Assembly: GCF_030680395.1 (NCBI RefSeq)
Contig: NZ_JAUXVR010000022.1
Location: 53,669 to 117,668 of the forward strand
From: Methylobacter sp.
GTDB lineage: Bacteria > Pseudomonadota > Gammaproteobacteria > Methylococcales > Methylomonadaceae
Reading direction: 5' to 3'
DNA: 64,000 nt
Made by a program: the position numbers and the translations under genes. Shown piece by piece: positions 62,635 through 64,000 of the stretch. Numbering within the stretch: the stretch's first letter is position 1; the number at the start of each line of letters is the position of its first letter. The notes under the pieces are model-generated. The model searched no databases. It was not told the DNA's origin and saw nothing but the letters and a program-made list of their open reading frames with translations.

Positions 62635-63543
62635 ATGAAACATTCCCTAACCAAAGCCCATACCCAGGATTTACTGCATACCCTCTACAGCATGGCGTTT
62701 TTGGTCGAAGCGCGCGATCCCTACACCGGCGGCCATTTGTGGCGGGTATCGCAGTTTTCGGTCCGGTTGGCGCTGGCCTGCGGTTTTTCCAAGCAACAAG
62801 CCGTGATTGCCGGTCTGGGCGGTTTTATGCACGATCTGGGCAAGGTGGGCGTACCGGACAGCATTTTGAACAACAAGGGCAAACTCAGCGACAACGAATA
62901 TGCGGTGATGAAAACCCATCCCGATTTGGGCGCCCAGGTTTTGCAGGGCCATCCGTTGGCGCCGCTGGCGATGGAGGCGGTGCTGGGTCATCATGAGCGC
63001 ATCGACGGCCGGGGTTATCCGGCCGGGCTGAACGGCAGTTCCATGTCGAACGCCGCCAAAATCGTCGGACTGGCCGACGCTTTCGATGCAATGACCAGCA
63101 CCCGTCCCTATCGTAAAGGCATGGCGCTGGAAGCGGCTATTGAACAACTCGCCATAAACCTGGATACCCAGTTCGACCGTAGTTTCGGCCTGAACTTCAT
63201 CGCCCAGGCCAAGTCGGGCGAACTGGACGATATTATCGGTCACAGCGATGCCGGCATTCCAATGCACAATTGCCCGATGTGCGGGCCGGTCGTGGTAGTG
63301 CATAAACACCATAAAATCGGCGATACCGTACATTGCCGTGTTTGCGGCAATGGTTTTTCAATGCAAAAACAGCATGGCGAATTGAAGCTGGAAGCCACCG
63401 GCAAACCCGGCAACCCTCACGAATTACAAGCCGATATCGACCATGACCTGCTGGGCCGGTTGCTCGAAGAGGCGTTGCCGCATTTACCTGTCAACGGCAA
63501 CAGCGGCGCGAACTGGCTGCACCGCTTGCAGCGCTGGTTGTGA
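62635..63543 (+). CDS. HD-GYP domain protein with zinc ribbon
   Basis: This 302-residue protein has an HD-GYP domain (residues 10-195) with H66-D67 in MHDLGKVGVPDS and HHERIDGRGYPAGL, the signature of cyclic di-GMP phosphodiesterases. Its C-terminus has CPMC and CRVC pairs (about residues 222-250), a zinc-ribbon-like unit. There is no receiver domain or membrane segment. AGGAGAACGAA precedes the ATG. It is divergent from hvfA. Confidence 0.9.
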   Translation: MKHSLTKAHTQDLLHTLYSMAFLVEARDPYTGGHLWRVSQFSVRLALACGFSKQQAVIAGLGGFMHDLGKVGVPDSILNNKGKLSDNEYAVMKTHPDLGAQVLQGHPLAPLAMEAVLGHHERIDGRGYPAGLNGSSMSNAAKIVGLADAFDAMTSTRPYRKGMALEAAIEQLAINLDTQFDRSFGLNFIAQAKSGELDDIIGHSDAGIPMHNCPMCGPVVVVHKHHKIGDTVHCRVCGNGFSMQKQHGELKLEATGKPGNPHELQADIDHDLLGRLLEEALPHLPVNGNSGANWLHRLQRWL

Positions 63544-64000
63544 CTTGTATCGGTGTGACTCGCCCTCGCTAATGCTCGCTGCTGCACATCGCAAAACGCC
63601 CTGTTTAAATTATTCACTGATGTTACGCACGGACATGATAAAAAAAACGTTGTCCACGAAAAGCACGAAAATAGTTAAAACACATCGTTCCGAGGCTCCG
63701 GCGCTCACGTTATACAACAAGTCTGTTCAAGATCACCATTTGGAATGAATGCCTGAATGACTCGGATGTAGGCCGGAATAAGCCTGCCCGGCGTCAGCCA
63801 GGGTGGGTGTTTCCGGCATCGGAGCGCCGGAAACACCAGTCCTGCGCTTAACGCGCGGACAGGCTTATTCCGGCCTTGTATATTAAATACATCTCTAAAA
63901 CACAGGATTATGTGACACAAAAAAGTTTATAGTGATAAGTGATTTTCTGGGGAAGCCGATCCGGCCTTAAGCTCTGAGCTTGTTCGTAGATAGGCTCCCC
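63544..64000. other. Right end, repeat and no gene found
   Basis: These 457 bases hold repeat copy 4 (63768-63876) and, at 63712-63740, CAAGTCTGTTCAAGA, which also occurs beside copy 1. The last 120 bases are A+T rich with no supported gene. Confidence 0.55.
63768..63876. repeat. GTAGGCCGGAATAAG repeat, copy 4
   Basis: The left end and core match copies 1 and 2. The right end stops at CTTATTCCGGCCT and lacks the final TAC and the usual flank, so it is a truncated copy. Confidence 0.86.

Noticed and set aside
1..64000. tRNA or rRNA genes
   Set aside because: No cloverleaf with a conserved T-loop or rRNA segment was noticed on either strand while reading; a covariance search could still find one.

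Overview
The window looks like chromosome of a gammaproteobacterial methanotroph (Methylococcales-like). The main reason is a complete calcium-type methanol dehydrogenase operon, mxaFJGIRSACKL, with a divergent response regulator (mxaB) at the left edge. Supporting signs are a second quinoprotein-like dehydrogenase fused to a c-type cytochrome, many copies of short palindromic repeats between genes, and iron, copper and cyanide related accessory loci. Species assignment is inference from gene content only.

Layout. 1-10.6 kb: mxaB (partial, minus) and the mxa operon, whose gene junctions F/J, I/R, R/S and K/L carry repeat elements. 10.7-13.8 kb: a membrane protein, a frameshifted remnant, a Sfp-type phosphopantetheinyl transferase and a gamma-glutamyltransferase. 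14-17 kb: a heat/envelope stress cassette (DUF2934, Hsp20, membrane-anchored Hsp20, HtpX, DUF2934). 17-22.7 kb: an alpha-oxoamine-synthase-like PLP enzyme, a YbhB-like protein, Pcm and a spermidine-synthase-like membrane protein. 22.7-28.5 kb: a decay-rich iron region with a FeoA-FeoB fusion, two broken DUF2202-like ferritin relatives, a methyltransferase, an orphan encapsulated-ferritin protein, a broken radical SAM gene and a truncated duplicate of the spermidine-synthase-like gene. 29-31.8 kb: a secreted unknown protein and a sugar-dehydrogenase/cytochrome fusion. 32.1-36 kb: one A+T-rich 1286-residue protein ending in a PD-(D/E)XK nuclease motif, probably acquired. 36-42.2 kb: a response regulator/histidine kinase pair, an SPFH protein and an SH3-like protein. 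42.2-45.8 kb: an AraC regulator divergent from four small redox/hydrolase genes. 46-48.1 kb: a VapBC-like module with an operator palindrome, a frameshifted DUF2971 gene and a DUF4160 stump plus DUF2442. 48.2-56.5 kb: a MocR-type regulator and a Nit1C cluster (nitB-H), a nitrilase cluster linked to cyanide assimilation in other bacteria. 56.6-62 kb (minus): radical SAM (ArsS-like), DUF3047, TVP38, DoxX/HvfX, HvfC, HvfB and the Cys-rich precursor HvfA. 62.6-63.5 kb: an HD-GYP protein with a zinc ribbon.

How the parts work together. The mxa genes make the periplasmic PQQ enzyme MxaFI, its electron acceptor cytochrome cL (MxaG) and the ATPase/von Willebrand-type machinery thought to insert calcium and mature the enzyme. 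The hvf locus encodes a multinuclear-iron (DUF692) RiPP system; its precursor combines two EGKCG motifs with four EGGCSG motifs, and related systems make thiooxazole-containing copper-binding peptides. That would fit a copper-dependent methanotroph and is the most interesting system here. Nit1C would let the cell handle cyanide, itself a copper and iron ligand.

At least five families of inverted repeats sit between genes, several inside operons and next to broken genes (DUF4160). All coordinates and motifs were read by eye; no database or folding program was used.
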